Shown piece by piece: positions 15,143-23,943 of a stretch of 47,083 bases of DNA. The notes under the pieces are model-generated. The model did not search any database. It was not told the DNA's origin and saw only the letters and a program-made list of their open reading frames with translations. The DNA is taken from contig JAGLYK010000006.1 of NCBI GenBank assembly GCA_023132255.1, forward strand, positions 1 to 47,083, given 5' to 3'. The first letter of the stretch is position 1, and the number at the start of each line of letters is the position of its first letter. This DNA comes from Candidatus Pacearchaeota archaeon (lineage in GTDB: Archaea; Nanobdellota; Nanobdellia; Pacearchaeales; GW2011-AR1). The position numbers and the translations under genes were made by a program.

Positions 15143-15796
15143 TTAATCAAGATGCTCCCTAATATCCTCAACACCCCCAATAGCTGTTAACTTAATTTTT
15201 TCATCAATCAAAATAGTAGGTAATTCAGTAATATTATATTTATCCAAAAGCAAATTAATTGAACCAATATTGTTGTCTGCTGCTATTGGGATTAGCATAA
15301 TTTCTGCTTTTTTCTCTTCCTTTATCTGAAAAAGTAAATTAGAAAAAACTTTTTGCTTTGCTTTTTTCTCAATTGAAACATCATTATATTGATAAAAATA
15401 AACTAAATTATGATAGTCTGAATTGCACTTTTCTTTTATCTTCATGCTGTTAATCCAGAATAAAGTTCTTAAAAGGTCATACCTTTTATGCTGCAAGATT
15501 ATATCATCATTAATTCTGTTTGCTTTTTCATATTTATTTATAATCATTGCTTCCTCATAAATTCTATCTGCAAAATTTATATTCTCTTCAACCATTGCGT
15601 CACAATTTAATTCAAGAAATTCAAACGCATCTTTTTGTATTCTTTGGTCTAAAAGTTCTATTTCAGATTGAAGATACCAATTATTTATCTTATCAATTCT
15701 GGAGGTTTCTAATTTATAACCGAGGAATATTCCAATATTAAAAATAACAAAAGCTATTATCAATGCCTGCAAAAATACATATTTTTGATTAGCCAT
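15143..15796 (-). CDS. Membrane-anchored thioredoxin-fold protein without CxxC
   Basis: One membrane anchor at about 8-27, then a helical, charged stalk (about 35-150), then a thioredoxin-like C-terminal domain at about 160-217. The cis-Pro loop 'ELPTILIDEK' and the helix 'GGVEDIREHL' are visible, but no CxxC. It cannot act as a classical thiol oxidoreductase, so chaperone-like or structural roles are possible. It lies 45 bp upstream of the MBF1-like gene on the same strand. Confidence 0.65.
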   Translation of the reverse strand: MANQKYVFLQALIIAFVIFNIGIFLGYKLETSRIDKINNWYLQSEIELLDQRIQKDAFEFLELNCDAMVEENINFADRIYEEAMIINKYEKANRINDDIILQHKRYDLLRTLFWINSMKIKEKCNSDYHNLVYFYQYNDVSIEKKAKQKVFSNLLFQIKEEKKAEIMLIPIAADNNIGSINLLLDKYNITELPTILIDEKIKLTAIGGVEDIREHLD

Positions 15797-15905
15797 TTTA
15801 ATTTATTAAATTGGATAATGGAAATTTTATATTTACTTTAGTCATTTTTTCTTTTTGTATTTAAATAAATGAGTTATGCAAAATCTTTTGATTTTAGTTT
15901 AGTCA

Positions 15906-17135
15906 TTATCTCCACTTGCCTGTTCCCCTAAAAAAATGATAAAGAGCCACTATCATAATAAAAGGATATATTGCAAGATAAACCAATGAATAAAAGAAGA
16001 TATTAAAAAAGTTTTGTTTTTTCAAAATCCTCTCTTTCATGACAAATAAAGCCAAAAGAGTAAAAATAACCCCTGCAATAAATAAAATAATTCCTAAATA
16101 ATTCAGAAAACTTGGAGTTACAAAAAAATCATTCATAGTCAATAAAGGTGTTCCGACGCTAATTGAGTATTTTGCGAAAACATAATTTCTTAAAACTCTT
16201 GTTGTAATCAAATAAACGAAAATACTCAAACCTAATAAACCCAAGAAAAGCTGCAGCATAAAAAAAGGAAGTATAAAAAACCCTAACATGCCTTTTGTCA
16301 AAAAACACTTTTTATATTTTGATATGCATTGCAAACCTCCTATGTTCCATCTTTTTCTTTGGTTATACCATGCCTTAAATTTATTGGGAACAGTTGTTGT
16401 AGCATGAGTTGCCAGGCACATCCTCCTCGTATAACCTGCATAAGTCAGGTGCCAGGTGGCTTCAATATCCTCTGTCATGTTATTAGGATCAAAACCCCCA
16501 ATTTCCTTTAATGCAGATTTCCTGTACAGTGCCAAGGGTCCCGGAGTAACATAAATAGCGTCGACATAATCCAAAAGTTTTCTTGTAAAAGCAATTATGT
16601 TGTATTCAATCACCTGCAATTTCTCAAAAAATTTATTCCTGTTTCTCGGAGAAAAAACACAGGTTACAGCCCCGACTTTGTCATCATCAAAAAAACCAAT
16701 CATTTTTCCAAATGAACCTTTAGTAGGATAACTATCTGCGTCAACAACTGCCACAAGCTCGGCTTTTGCTTTTACCAGTCCAAAATTCAACGGGGCTGCT
16801 TTGCTGCCTTCATTTTTTTTTGTATAAACCTTAACCTTGCTATATTTTTTTTCTAACATCCTGGATATTTTCAAAGTATTATCTGTGCTTCCGTCATCAA
16901 TAACCAACACTTCTTCCAAGTTCTCATAACCTGCATTAAGAATCGCCAGAACAGTATTTTTAATTGTTTTTTCTTCATTAAACGCAGGAACTATTACAGA
17001 AATAGAATATTGTTTTTTAGATTCAGGATATTTAAATAATTCCTTCCTGTTTCTTCTATATAACAATAAAAATAAAGAAAGAAAATAAATTGACACAAAC
17101 ATATATGCCAGGTAAATTATCGGGAGTGTTTCCAT
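15906..17135 (-). CDS. Family 2 glycosyltransferase, membrane-embedded
   Basis: A cytosol-facing GT-A domain with membrane segments, of the processive cellulose synthase/N-acetylglucosaminyltransferase type. At 409 aa there is one anchor at about 5-25, a catalytic domain at about 45-275 ('SVIVPAFNEE', 'VIDDGSTDNT', 'VVDADSYP', 'MTEDIEAT' and 'QRKRW'), then three to four membrane helices to the end. It probably builds a cell-surface polysaccharide or glycan. The start is ATG 17135, preceded by a 149-bp spacer. The anchored esterase is next upstream. Confidence 0.9.
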   Translation of the reverse strand: METLPIIYLAYMFVSIYFLSLFLLLYRRNRKELFKYPESKKQYSISVIVPAFNEEKTIKNTVLAILNAGYENLEEVLVIDDGSTDNTLKISRMLEKKYSKVKVYTKKNEGSKAAPLNFGLVKAKAELVAVVDADSYPTKGSFGKMIGFFDDDKVGAVTCVFSPRNRNKFFEKLQVIEYNIIAFTRKLLDYVDAIYVTPGPLALYRKSALKEIGGFDPNNMTEDIEATWHLTYAGYTRRMCLATHATTTVPNKFKAWYNQRKRWNIGGLQCISKYKKCFLTKGMLGFFILPFFMLQLFLGLLGLSIFVYLITTRVLRNYVFAKYSISVGTPLLTMNDFFVTPSFLNYLGIILFIAGVIFTLLALFVMKERILKKQNFFNIFFYSLVYLAIYPFIMIVALYHFFRGTGKWR

Positions 17136-17284
17136 GCTATTGTTTGGGAGATTGAGGTTTTAAAGATTTTTGTGATTTGATGAAGAAGCAAGAAATGAAT
17201 TGTGTAAGTTACATTTAGAACCTCCCGGGAATTCAACTTTCAAACATTTAAGATCCCTGATTTATGCTCTCACAAGCATGCCTT

Positions 17285-19081
17285 TTATTTCATTGGATGC
17301 CTTTCAAAAAATTCCCAAATCATATCATTTACATTAAAATCAGGAATAAGCGGACCTATGGCATTTTTCCATGCTGTACATATGAAACCATCTGGATTGA
17401 TTTTGCATGATTCAGCAGAATACTCGTCTTTTCCAGGCCAGACATGGCCCCCTCCATAACAAATGCATAAAACTATTTCAGCTCCATCTTGACAATTAGT
17501 ATAAGAAACACATGTAGTATTGTTTTCCTGATATATAATCTCCTGCTCTTCGGTGCAATTATTCAAATTCCTCCATTTATCAATATGTTCTTCTACACCA
17601 TCACAGCGATAAGTTTCATATTGAACAGGCACACCTATATTATTCCAAAAATCTGCAGCACATCCCCCACATATTTCTCCCCCTCCGTAAGGAGTGCACG
17701 GATCTTCAGTTCCACCAAAAGCAAATATCGGAACAGGTCTTGTTAAATCGCAATATTCAAAAGTACCCATAGAACCTCCTGGAGCAATAGCCGCAATTTT
17801 ATCTGATAATTCGCAAGCTATTCTATATGACATTTGGGCTCCATTTGAAAATCCTGTTGCGAAAATTCTTTTTGCGTCAATATTAAAATCTTTTTCCAGT
17901 TGTTTAATCATATTATCAATGAACCCAACATCATCAATATTATTTTCAAGCGCGCTCCCACAACATCTGCCGGCGTTCCAAGTGCCAAAGAACTTACCAA
18001 AAGCTTCTTTTCCAGTTCCCTCAGGATAGACAACTATAAAACCGGCTTCATCAGATTTATTATTTAACCCAAAATATTCAGGAGAGGAATTAGCATTTCC
18101 ACCCCCGCCATGAAAAGCCAAAACAATGGGCGTTTTAGTAATTTTGTCGTATAAATTTGGTACATGGACAATATATCTTCTTGTTAATCCATCATGAACT
18201 AATGAGAAATCATAGTCGCTAGGACCAAGAATGTAGCAAATCCCATCAACACAAATTCCTTCTGTACAAGTCCCACACTCATCAGAACCTCCACAACCAT
18301 TTGGTGCAGGACCACACACCCTGATTCCACAATCTGGTTCCAACATTCCATCACAACTCCCTCCGCAACCATCTGAACAAGTTTCTCCTACACAAATATC
18401 AGATGCGCACGAGCAATTATGGATGCATTCCCCCTTAACACAAATTCCATCAACACAACTCTCTCCACTACCACAACCAGGAGGGCAATTAACTCCTTCA
18501 CCACAATTATTTGTTTTAGTCCCGCACACCCATGTCCCGCAAGTAGTTTCAATAGGTTCAGAGATACATTCTTCTATATTAATTTCTCCAATGTCAATCT
18601 TGTATAATGAATCGCAAATCCCGCATTGTTTTCCATTTATAATTGCAGCAATTTGTATTGAATCTGGTTCTCCATCAAAACCAATCATATCATAAACATA
18701 AGTCAAATTACTATTTTTTTCAGGAAGTTTTATTCCCAAAGAACCGTTTGGATAATTCATAAGATTATTAATTGCAGATATTTCGTTGCTTATTGTAAAA
18801 CTCTTTTTTACTCCTCCTCCAGAAATTGTAACAAGAACTTTGTCAACATTTATATCTCTAATGCTTATTGAAAATTGAAGTTTATCTGAATCAGGGTCAT
18901 AATAAGTATGTAAATTATTCAGTGTTACTTTGTTAAGAGTTTTAGAACAGGATTCAATACTACTCATTTCATCTTTTATTATTTTATTTACAACTACCCA
19001 AACAATTGCAACAGCCACTAAAACTAATGCAATTAGAATTAATGTTGTAACAACTGTTGAAAGAGATCTTTTATTTTGCAT
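17285..19081 (-). CDS. Anchored cysteine-rich esterase, LpqC/PHB-depolymerase-like
   Basis: An extracellular, membrane-anchored hydrolase of 598 aa. A pilin-like N-terminus with basic residues then a hydrophobic helix (8-34, 'LSTVVTTLIL...') places the rest outside. A beta domain (about 45-170) is followed by a Cys/Gly-rich repeat region (about 172-283, motifs such as 'CVDGIC' and 'NGCGG'). The alpha/beta hydrolase domain (290-598) has Ser412 ('GFSNGAQ'), Asp460 ('GTEDPC') and His546 ('GGGHVWPG'). CE1/LpqC relatives cut ester bonds in polysaccharides or polyesters. The Cys-rich part could bind glycans. Confidence 0.85.
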   Translation of the reverse strand: MQNKRSLSTVVTTLILIALVLVAVAIVWVVVNKIIKDEMSSIESCSKTLNKVTLNNLHTYYDPDSDKLQFSISIRDINVDKVLVTISGGGVKKSFTISNEISAINNLMNYPNGSLGIKLPEKNSNLTYVYDMIGFDGEPDSIQIAAIINGKQCGICDSLYKIDIGEINIEECISEPIETTCGTWVCGTKTNNCGEGVNCPPGCGSGESCVDGICVKGECIHNCSCASDICVGETCSDGCGGSCDGMLEPDCGIRVCGPAPNGCGGSDECGTCTEGICVDGICYILGPSDYDFSLVHDGLTRRYIVHVPNLYDKITKTPIVLAFHGGGGNANSSPEYFGLNNKSDEAGFIVVYPEGTGKEAFGKFFGTWNAGRCCGSALENNIDDVGFIDNMIKQLEKDFNIDAKRIFATGFSNGAQMSYRIACELSDKIAAIAPGGSMGTFEYCDLTRPVPIFAFGGTEDPCTPYGGGEICGGCAADFWNNIGVPVQYETYRCDGVEEHIDKWRNLNNCTEEQEIIYQENNTTCVSYTNCQDGAEIVLCICYGGGHVWPGKDEYSAESCKINPDGFICTAWKNAIGPLIPDFNVNDMIWEFFERHPMK

Positions 19082-19136
19082 AGGGGTAAAAGAAATAAGA
19101 AGTTTTTAAAATTATCTTAAGCATGCAAGTCTATTT

Positions 19137-19673
19137 TTAAACTTCCTCCTTAAACCTTTGCCCTAATTCAGAATCAGCAACATTAAAATAATCATAAAAA
19201 TCATCACTCAAATTTAATTCGTGAGTATGCCCTATTTTTTTCTTTTTAATTAACCCAAGTTCAGCAAATTTCTTCACATGCTCATATGCCTTGTTTCCAC
19301 GAATCTTAATCACAACTGACTGCTTTATGGGCTGCTTGAACGCAATTATTGCCAGAGTTTCCTGCTCTGCCTTTGAGAACTCAGCACTTCCTGTCGCCAA
19401 TTTATTTATTATCCCGGAATATTCCTGCCTCACATCCATTTTCCATAAACTATTTTTTTCTACAATTTCCATAGCTGACTCTTGTTTCTCATATTTATCT
19501 TTTAATTTATCAATCAGCTCATTAATTATTATCGGATTTAAATCACTAAGAGAAATTAATTCCTGCATATTCAAAAACCTGCCAGACACAAAAAAAACAG
19601 CCTCAAGTTTTTTCAAATCCTGTTTTTCTCTTGCTTCATCTATTTCCTTTAAGGTTTTGCTTGTCATCACCAT
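19137..19673 (-). CDS. scpB: Segregation and condensation protein B (ScpB)
   Basis: Partner of the SMC-ScpA complex, which organises and separates chromosomes. It is 178 aa with two winged helices, 'LEAVFFVSGRFLNMQELI' (about 24-41) and 'EQETLAIIAFKQPIKQSVVIKIRG' (about 103-126), typical of ScpB. No scpA or smc gene is in the window. It starts 71 bp from a divergent deacetylase-like gene. Two closely placed Met codons (1 and 3) could each be the start. Confidence 0.88.
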   Translation of the reverse strand: MVMTSKTLKEIDEAREKQDLKKLEAVFFVSGRFLNMQELISLSDLNPIIINELIDKLKDKYEKQESAMEIVEKNSLWKMDVRQEYSGIINKLATGSAEFSKAEQETLAIIAFKQPIKQSVVIKIRGNKAYEHVKKFAELGLIKKKKIGHTHELNLSDDFYDYFNVADSELGQRFKEEV

Positions 19674-19744
19674 GAATAAAATAATAAGAAGTTATTTATA
19701 AGCATTATCAATAATTATTTAATTACAAATTCCCTACCATCTTT

Positions 19745-20248
19745 ATGAAAAAGAAAATCCTAATCCCTCTTTTAATAATTCTCTTATTTGTCTTTACATT
19801 ATTTTTAATTCGTTTAACTTCTCCTCGGGAAATAGATGATGTTTCTCCTGAAATTCTTTGTGAACAGAAATATTTAGAAAAATCAGATATTCTTTGGATA
19901 ATCCCAAAATTTAATAACAAATCAATTTCAGAAAACAAAACATGGTGTCAAAAAATTTTAAGCTTAAACAAGACACTTGGCTTGCATGGAGTTTATCATG
20001 AGTTTGAAGAATTTAATACAAACAGAAATCAAAAATATTTGCAAGAGGGAATAAATATTTTTGAAGAGTGCTTTGGATTTAAACCAGAAATGTTTAAACC
20101 ACCGCAATTAAAAATTAGCAATGAGAATAAAAAATTAATAAAAGGAAATAATATGAAATTAAAATTAAATTTTAATCAATTAACTCATAAAGTTTATCAT
20201 TGTGATGATTCTGGAACTTTTCCAAATTGGGTTGTTGATTTGTTTTAA
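19745..20248 (+). CDS. Membrane-anchored deacetylase-like (DUF2334/NodB-type) protein
   Basis: A hydrophobic anchor at about 4-22, then a short polysaccharide deacetylase-like domain. 'LGLHGVYHEFEEF' resembles the His-containing motif of the family, and 'FEECFGFKPEMFKPPQ' resembles the strand-to-helix segment. At 167 aa it is shorter than most deacetylases, so catalytic activity is uncertain. It overlaps the stop of a convergent membrane protein by 4 bp. A divergent promoter region lies between it and scpB. Confidence 0.6.
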   Translation: MKKKILIPLLIILLFVFTLFLIRLTSPREIDDVSPEILCEQKYLEKSDILWIIPKFNNKSISENKTWCQKILSLNKTLGLHGVYHEFEEFNTNRNQKYLQEGINIFEECFGFKPEMFKPPQLKISNENKKLIKGNNMKLKLNFNQLTHKVYHCDDSGTFPNWVVDLF

Positions 20249-20847
20249 TTTTTTCCCAATTTCACAAGAACCCAATTTACAGGAATTACAAATAAAACAA
20301 AATAAGCCGTAGAAAATAAAACAGGATAAAGACTAAAATCAGGCATCCATGAAACACAGGGCTTCAAAAAACAATTCAAATTATGAGCTTCCCAAAAATA
20401 CAAAATAAAAGGCACAAGAATAAACACATGCAGCAAAGAACCTTTCCATGCATTTACTTTTTTTTCTTTTGGTTTTTGAATCAGGAAAAACCCTAAAACA
20501 GCCAAAGGTAAAACACCAAGATGCAGCAAAATTGAAATTGCTGACTCAGGAGAAATTGCTGTAAAAATATAATCTGTTGAACCTAAAAGATATTTGTCAA
20601 AAAACAACTTTGAGAGAAAATCCAAAGACCAATTAAGAGAGCCAACAGCCAGCAGGGAAATTTCTGCTGTTAGCCAAAAAAAACTTCTAAACAAAATAGC
20701 TAATCCAATCAGCAACGGGGCATGATTACACAACCAGAAAAAATCTACTAATGTTCCCTGCGTTGCCATTGAATAAATTCTTAAACTTGCAAGTAAAATC
20801 AACAACACCCCAATTGCATTTAACACACGCTCTTTTGTAATTTTCAT
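20245..20847 (-). CDS. Polytopic membrane protein (five to six helices)
   Basis: Not recognised. The 200-aa sequence is hydrophobic, with about six membrane segments joined by short loops. 'CNHAPLLIGLAILF' and 'FWEAHNLNCFLKPCVSW' contain paired Cys residues that may face outside. The family may be related to small DUF-type integral proteins, but I cannot name it. It stands alone on the minus strand. Confidence 0.6.
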   Translation of the reverse strand: MKITKERVLNAIGVLLILLASLRIYSMATQGTLVDFFWLCNHAPLLIGLAILFRSFFWLTAEISLLAVGSLNWSLDFLSKLFFDKYLLGSTDYIFTAISPESAISILLHLGVLPLAVLGFFLIQKPKEKKVNAWKGSLLHVFILVPFILYFWEAHNLNCFLKPCVSWMPDFSLYPVLFSTAYFVLFVIPVNWVLVKLGKN

Positions 20848-20936
20848 TTTAAACTTGAAACAGGTTGCATAAAAAATTAAGAGAAGTTAGTTTAAATTAT
20901 TTTTTGATAATAGATTATTAAGGAAAGAGTTATTTT

Positions 20937-21683
20937 TTAAATTTTATTTTCTAATCTTAATATATATTTTTCTAATCTCTTAAGAAACTTTTGCCTGATT
21001 TTTTTATTTTTAGTTGGTCTCAATCTTAATTTTAAAGTTTCATGAACAATATGATTCTTATTTTTAATAGACCTTGCTAAATCTTTCCAAGAAGTTGAAA
21101 ACTCTTTTCCATTAAATCTTTGTTCGTCCTCAACAAGCCAAAATGTTCCTTTAACAATTTCAGAAAAACCAACTTTTTTATTTTTGTAAGAAGGGATAAA
21201 AATAGTTTTATAGAATCCAATTAATTTTTTTAAATCTTCTTTATTACTTCTAACTGGAAAATTAGAATGACCTAATCCTTTTCCATAAATCAGTTTATAG
21301 TTTGGGAGTTGTTTCACAATTCTACTAGTAGATTTTCCCTCTTTATCTCCACTCTTACAATGTACGCCCTTTTTTAATTCAAACAAGGAAACGCCAGCCA
21401 AATGAATGGGAAATCCTAAACTTATTTTATTTGCTTTTTCTATTTTCTTAAACTTTTTCAAAAATCTTGAATGTCTAATAATTATCATCAAATCAATATC
21501 GCTTTTTGCATTTATTTCTCTTCTTGGAAAACTGCCCTTGGAATAAATACCAATTATTTCTTCATTTGGTATATTTTTGAGAATTAAATTTCTCGCCTTT
21601 CTTACAACTTTAATCCCTTTTATTTCTATCTTGCTCTTGTTTTCCCAATCTGTCCAAAATTCTTTTTTCATTTTGTTTTCCAA
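20937..21683 (-). CDS. MNT-type nucleotidyltransferase domain protein
   Basis: A 248-aa protein with the motif 'GSFPRREINAKSDIDLMI' (about 50-67), which has the GS and D-x-D pattern of minimal nucleotidyltransferases. A C-terminal helical region (about 150-248) has no known match. It overlaps the preceding gene, a kinase-like protein, by 16 bp, so the two are co-translated. The pairing recalls nucleotidyltransferase toxins held inactive by a kinase-like partner, such as TglT/TakA, but antibiotic-modifying or tRNA-modifying roles are also possible. Confidence 0.8.
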   Translation of the reverse strand: MENKMKKEFWTDWENKSKIEIKGIKVVRKARNLILKNIPNEEIIGIYSKGSFPRREINAKSDIDLMIIIRHSRFLKKFKKIEKANKISLGFPIHLAGVSLFELKKGVHCKSGDKEGKSTSRIVKQLPNYKLIYGKGLGHSNFPVRSNKEDLKKLIGFYKTIFIPSYKNKKVGFSEIVKGTFWLVEDEQRFNGKEFSTSWKDLARSIKNKNHIVHETLKLRLRPTKNKKIRQKFLKRLEKYILRLENKI

Positions 21684-22288
21684 TATTTTTCTAAATTTTT
21701 TTCAGTCAGTGTTTTATCTAATTTTTTTATAAGATGATCAATTAATTTTGGAGGAAGATGTTTTTTGAATCTCTTTGTTTTAGCCCATTGCCTTTTTTTG
21801 ATTTGCTTTAGAACTTTCTTTTTGTTTGAGGTTAATTCAAAAACATCAATTAAAATTACCTTGTTTTTATCAATTCCTAAATTTGAAAAAAATTTAAATG
21901 TTTTTTCGTGTATTCCATATTTCCAAAGTTCTAACAAAAATTTTGTAATTTTATCAATTAATTTTAACTTCTCTACTTCCTTTAAATTTTGTAGTGCTTC
22001 TTCTAAAACCAAAACTTTTTTTTGTTTTATTTTCCCATGTCCAATAAATTCTAAATTTGCTAATAATTGTTTTGGGATTTTTGATTTTTTTACTATTTTT
22101 GTAGAGTTGTTTATATCAAAAATCATCTTGTCAGTTCTCTCATCCAATTCTTCAAGTTTATTCTTCCACGTCAAAAATTTTTCTACTTCCTGTTTTATTT
22201 CCGCACGATTTTTTGGAGTTTTGATAACATAAGAATTATGTAAGTCAACCCAACATTGCCAACCTCCCAATCTCTTTTTTTGTTCCAT
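21668..22288 (-). CDS. Kinase-fold protein with degenerate catalytic motifs
   Basis: A 206-aa protein with the pattern of small protein-kinase-like folds. Lys23 in 'YVIKTPK' fits the ATP-binding lysine, Glu34 fits the C-helix glutamate, and 'VLVLEEAL' (92-99) fits the hinge. The catalytic loop is 'GIHEKTFKFFSN' with Glu128 where Asp is expected, and 'LIDVFEL' stands in for DFG with Asp148. It lies upstream of and overlaps the nucleotidyltransferase gene. It is likely to act on or inhibit that neighbour, but this is inference. Confidence 0.6.
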   Translation of the reverse strand: MEQKKRLGGWQCWVDLHNSYVIKTPKNRAEIKQEVEKFLTWKNKLEELDERTDKMIFDINNSTKIVKKSKIPKQLLANLEFIGHGKIKQKKVLVLEEALQNLKEVEKLKLIDKITKFLLELWKYGIHEKTFKFFSNLGIDKNKVILIDVFELTSNKKKVLKQIKKRQWAKTKRFKKHLPPKLIDHLIKKLDKTLTEKNLEKYWKTK

Positions 22289-22330
22289 AATAAAAAATAG
22301 AGAATTATCTTTATAAAACTCCTTCTAATC

Positions 22331-23413
22331 TCAAATCCTAAACCTCAATATCCCTCCAATACCAGAGAGATTTAAGAATTGCTCTCCCTCAGGATTATCA
22401 ACAGAAATAATCTCAACTCCAGAGCCAGTATTCTTTGCAATATCAATTAACTCTTTGGAAATTTTTTTATTAATCTTCTTGGAAATCAACAAAGTTTCAA
22501 CAGCCCCGTAATTCAAGGCGTGTTTCGTATCCTTTTCTCCGCGCGTCGTTAAATCAGGTTTCTCCCCCAATGTTTCAAAAAACTTCTCCAAAACTTTTTT
22601 TTCACGAACAATCTCCTGCTCAGCCAAAACATCCTGACTTGCTGTAACCAAATCTTTCAACCCTGACTCGTCTGTGTTTCCAATGTCCTTCACCCCAATA
22701 ACTTTTTCCTGCAGCTGTGTCTTTAAATATTTCCCGTCAAGAAACTCATCTTTTGTCGGCACAGGCCCTCCAACCAAAATTCCCTTTAACTTTTTATTCT
22801 CAAAAAAAATCTTTTTCATTTCTTCAGCAACCCTCTTGTAAAAATCTCTTGTCAAGCCCTCTGTAATTCTGTGAAATCTTTGAGAACTTTGACCACCAGC
22901 CCGAATCTTACTTGGAATTCCCGAAGTCATTTTGTGTAGCATCTCAATTCTCTTTCCTTCCAGCATCCCAATAGTTGCTTCTTTTCTGTCCATTACAAGC
23001 AATCCAAAAACCTCATCAATCTCCAGCTGGTCCTGCAACGCATCCAAAACAAATTCTTTGTCACAACGGTAAAGCCTCATTTTCAACGGTTGCAGTGGCT
23101 CAACATCCCACAACTGCATATCACTTTGTCCTTCCTTCTTTGAAATATTCCCTGCAAAAACAGCCATCCCATTTTCAGGTGTCTTCTTGAAATCCTTCAA
23201 AAATCTCACAATCTTATCCAACGCCTCTGAAACATTTTTCCTCGTCGCAGTGGACTTAATATTTTTCGCAGTAGACTTCTCTGCCTCCAACTGCCTTTGC
23301 ACAGCATTCACATCATAACCCGCAGGAATATAAACACTAATCAATTCAGTTGCCCGACCCTTATGCTGAGAAAGTTCTTCTAAAACATTTTCTAATTCTT
23401 CTTTTGTTAACAT
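22331..23413 (-). CDS. prf1: Peptide chain release factor aRF1 (short form)
   Basis: Reads all three stop codons and triggers peptide release. At 360 aa it has domain 1 with 'NIKS' (51-54) and 'YRCDKEF' (115-121, YxCxxxF), domain 2 with the catalytic 'GGQ' (173-175), and domain 3 ending in 'SGIGGILRFRI'. It is shorter than the usual 410-420 aa because the minidomain with Cys pairs is missing from domain 3 (about residue 310). Essential motifs are kept, so it should work. Confidence 0.96.
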   Translation of the reverse strand: MLTKEELENVLEELSQHKGRATELISVYIPAGYDVNAVQRQLEAEKSTAKNIKSTATRKNVSEALDKIVRFLKDFKKTPENGMAVFAGNISKKEGQSDMQLWDVEPLQPLKMRLYRCDKEFVLDALQDQLEIDEVFGLLVMDRKEATIGMLEGKRIEMLHKMTSGIPSKIRAGGQSSQRFHRITEGLTRDFYKRVAEEMKKIFFENKKLKGILVGGPVPTKDEFLDGKYLKTQLQEKVIGVKDIGNTDESGLKDLVTASQDVLAEQEIVREKKVLEKFFETLGEKPDLTTRGEKDTKHALNYGAVETLLISKKINKKISKELIDIAKNTGSGVEIISVDNPEGEQFLNLSGIGGILRFRI

Positions 23414-23449
23414 AATCTAGGAAAAGAAATAGTGTTTATAAAATATTAG

Positions 23450-23875
23450 TTATCTTCCTTTAATTGTCTTCTGATTAAACAATTTTCCTATTCCTAAAAA
23501 ATCATTTGTTAATTTTCCTTTTCTTCCATAATTCTGTTTTAAAATTTCTTCAATTAAACTATAATCTTGTTTATCTGTACAAGCAATCCCTATAGGAATA
23601 AAAGTTCTCTCTTTAGATAAAACATAATTATAAAAAGTTTGAAGTTTTTTTGAATCTTCCTCAAGTTCACTAACAAAAACATGCCCAGTTATATTAGACT
23701 TATGGTTAGGTTTAAAATCATAAAAATCAACCCATAGGGAAGGTTTTGCAACATCTCTAAAATCCTCAAAATGTTCATATAACCAATTTACAACTTGCTC
23801 TTTGTAATCTATTGTATGATTTTGGTTAAGATACCAGAAATTTATTAAATCTCTTTTAGTAGAATCTTTTTCCAT
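23450..23875 (-). CDS. Hypothetical protein (141 aa)
   Basis: Not recognised. It is soluble and mixed alpha/beta. The middle has 'KSNITGHVFVSEL' and 'RTFIPIGIACTDKQDY', which look like buried beta strands beside charged loops. One cysteine, no membrane or signal segment. It lies 36 bp downstream of prf1's start side and is followed by valS on the same strand, so it may share transcription. Confidence 0.6.
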   Translation of the reverse strand: MEKDSTKRDLINFWYLNQNHTIDYKEQVVNWLYEHFEDFRDVAKPSLWVDFYDFKPNHKSNITGHVFVSELEEDSKKLQTFYNYVLSKERTFIPIGIACTDKQDYSLIEEILKQNYGRKGKLTNDFLGIGKLFNQKTIKGR

Positions 23876-23943
23876 AAAAAATTCATATCTTTTATCTTTT
23901 TAAGAATTATTGTTCTACAAACTCCACTTTAAATTTTCTAGGT

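Noticed and set aside
17136-17284. Inverted repeats GAGGTT/AACCTC and TGCT/AGCA in the spacer before the glycosyltransferase
   Set aside because: They are short and widely spaced with no T-run or promoter relation, so chance pairing is likely in this sequence.
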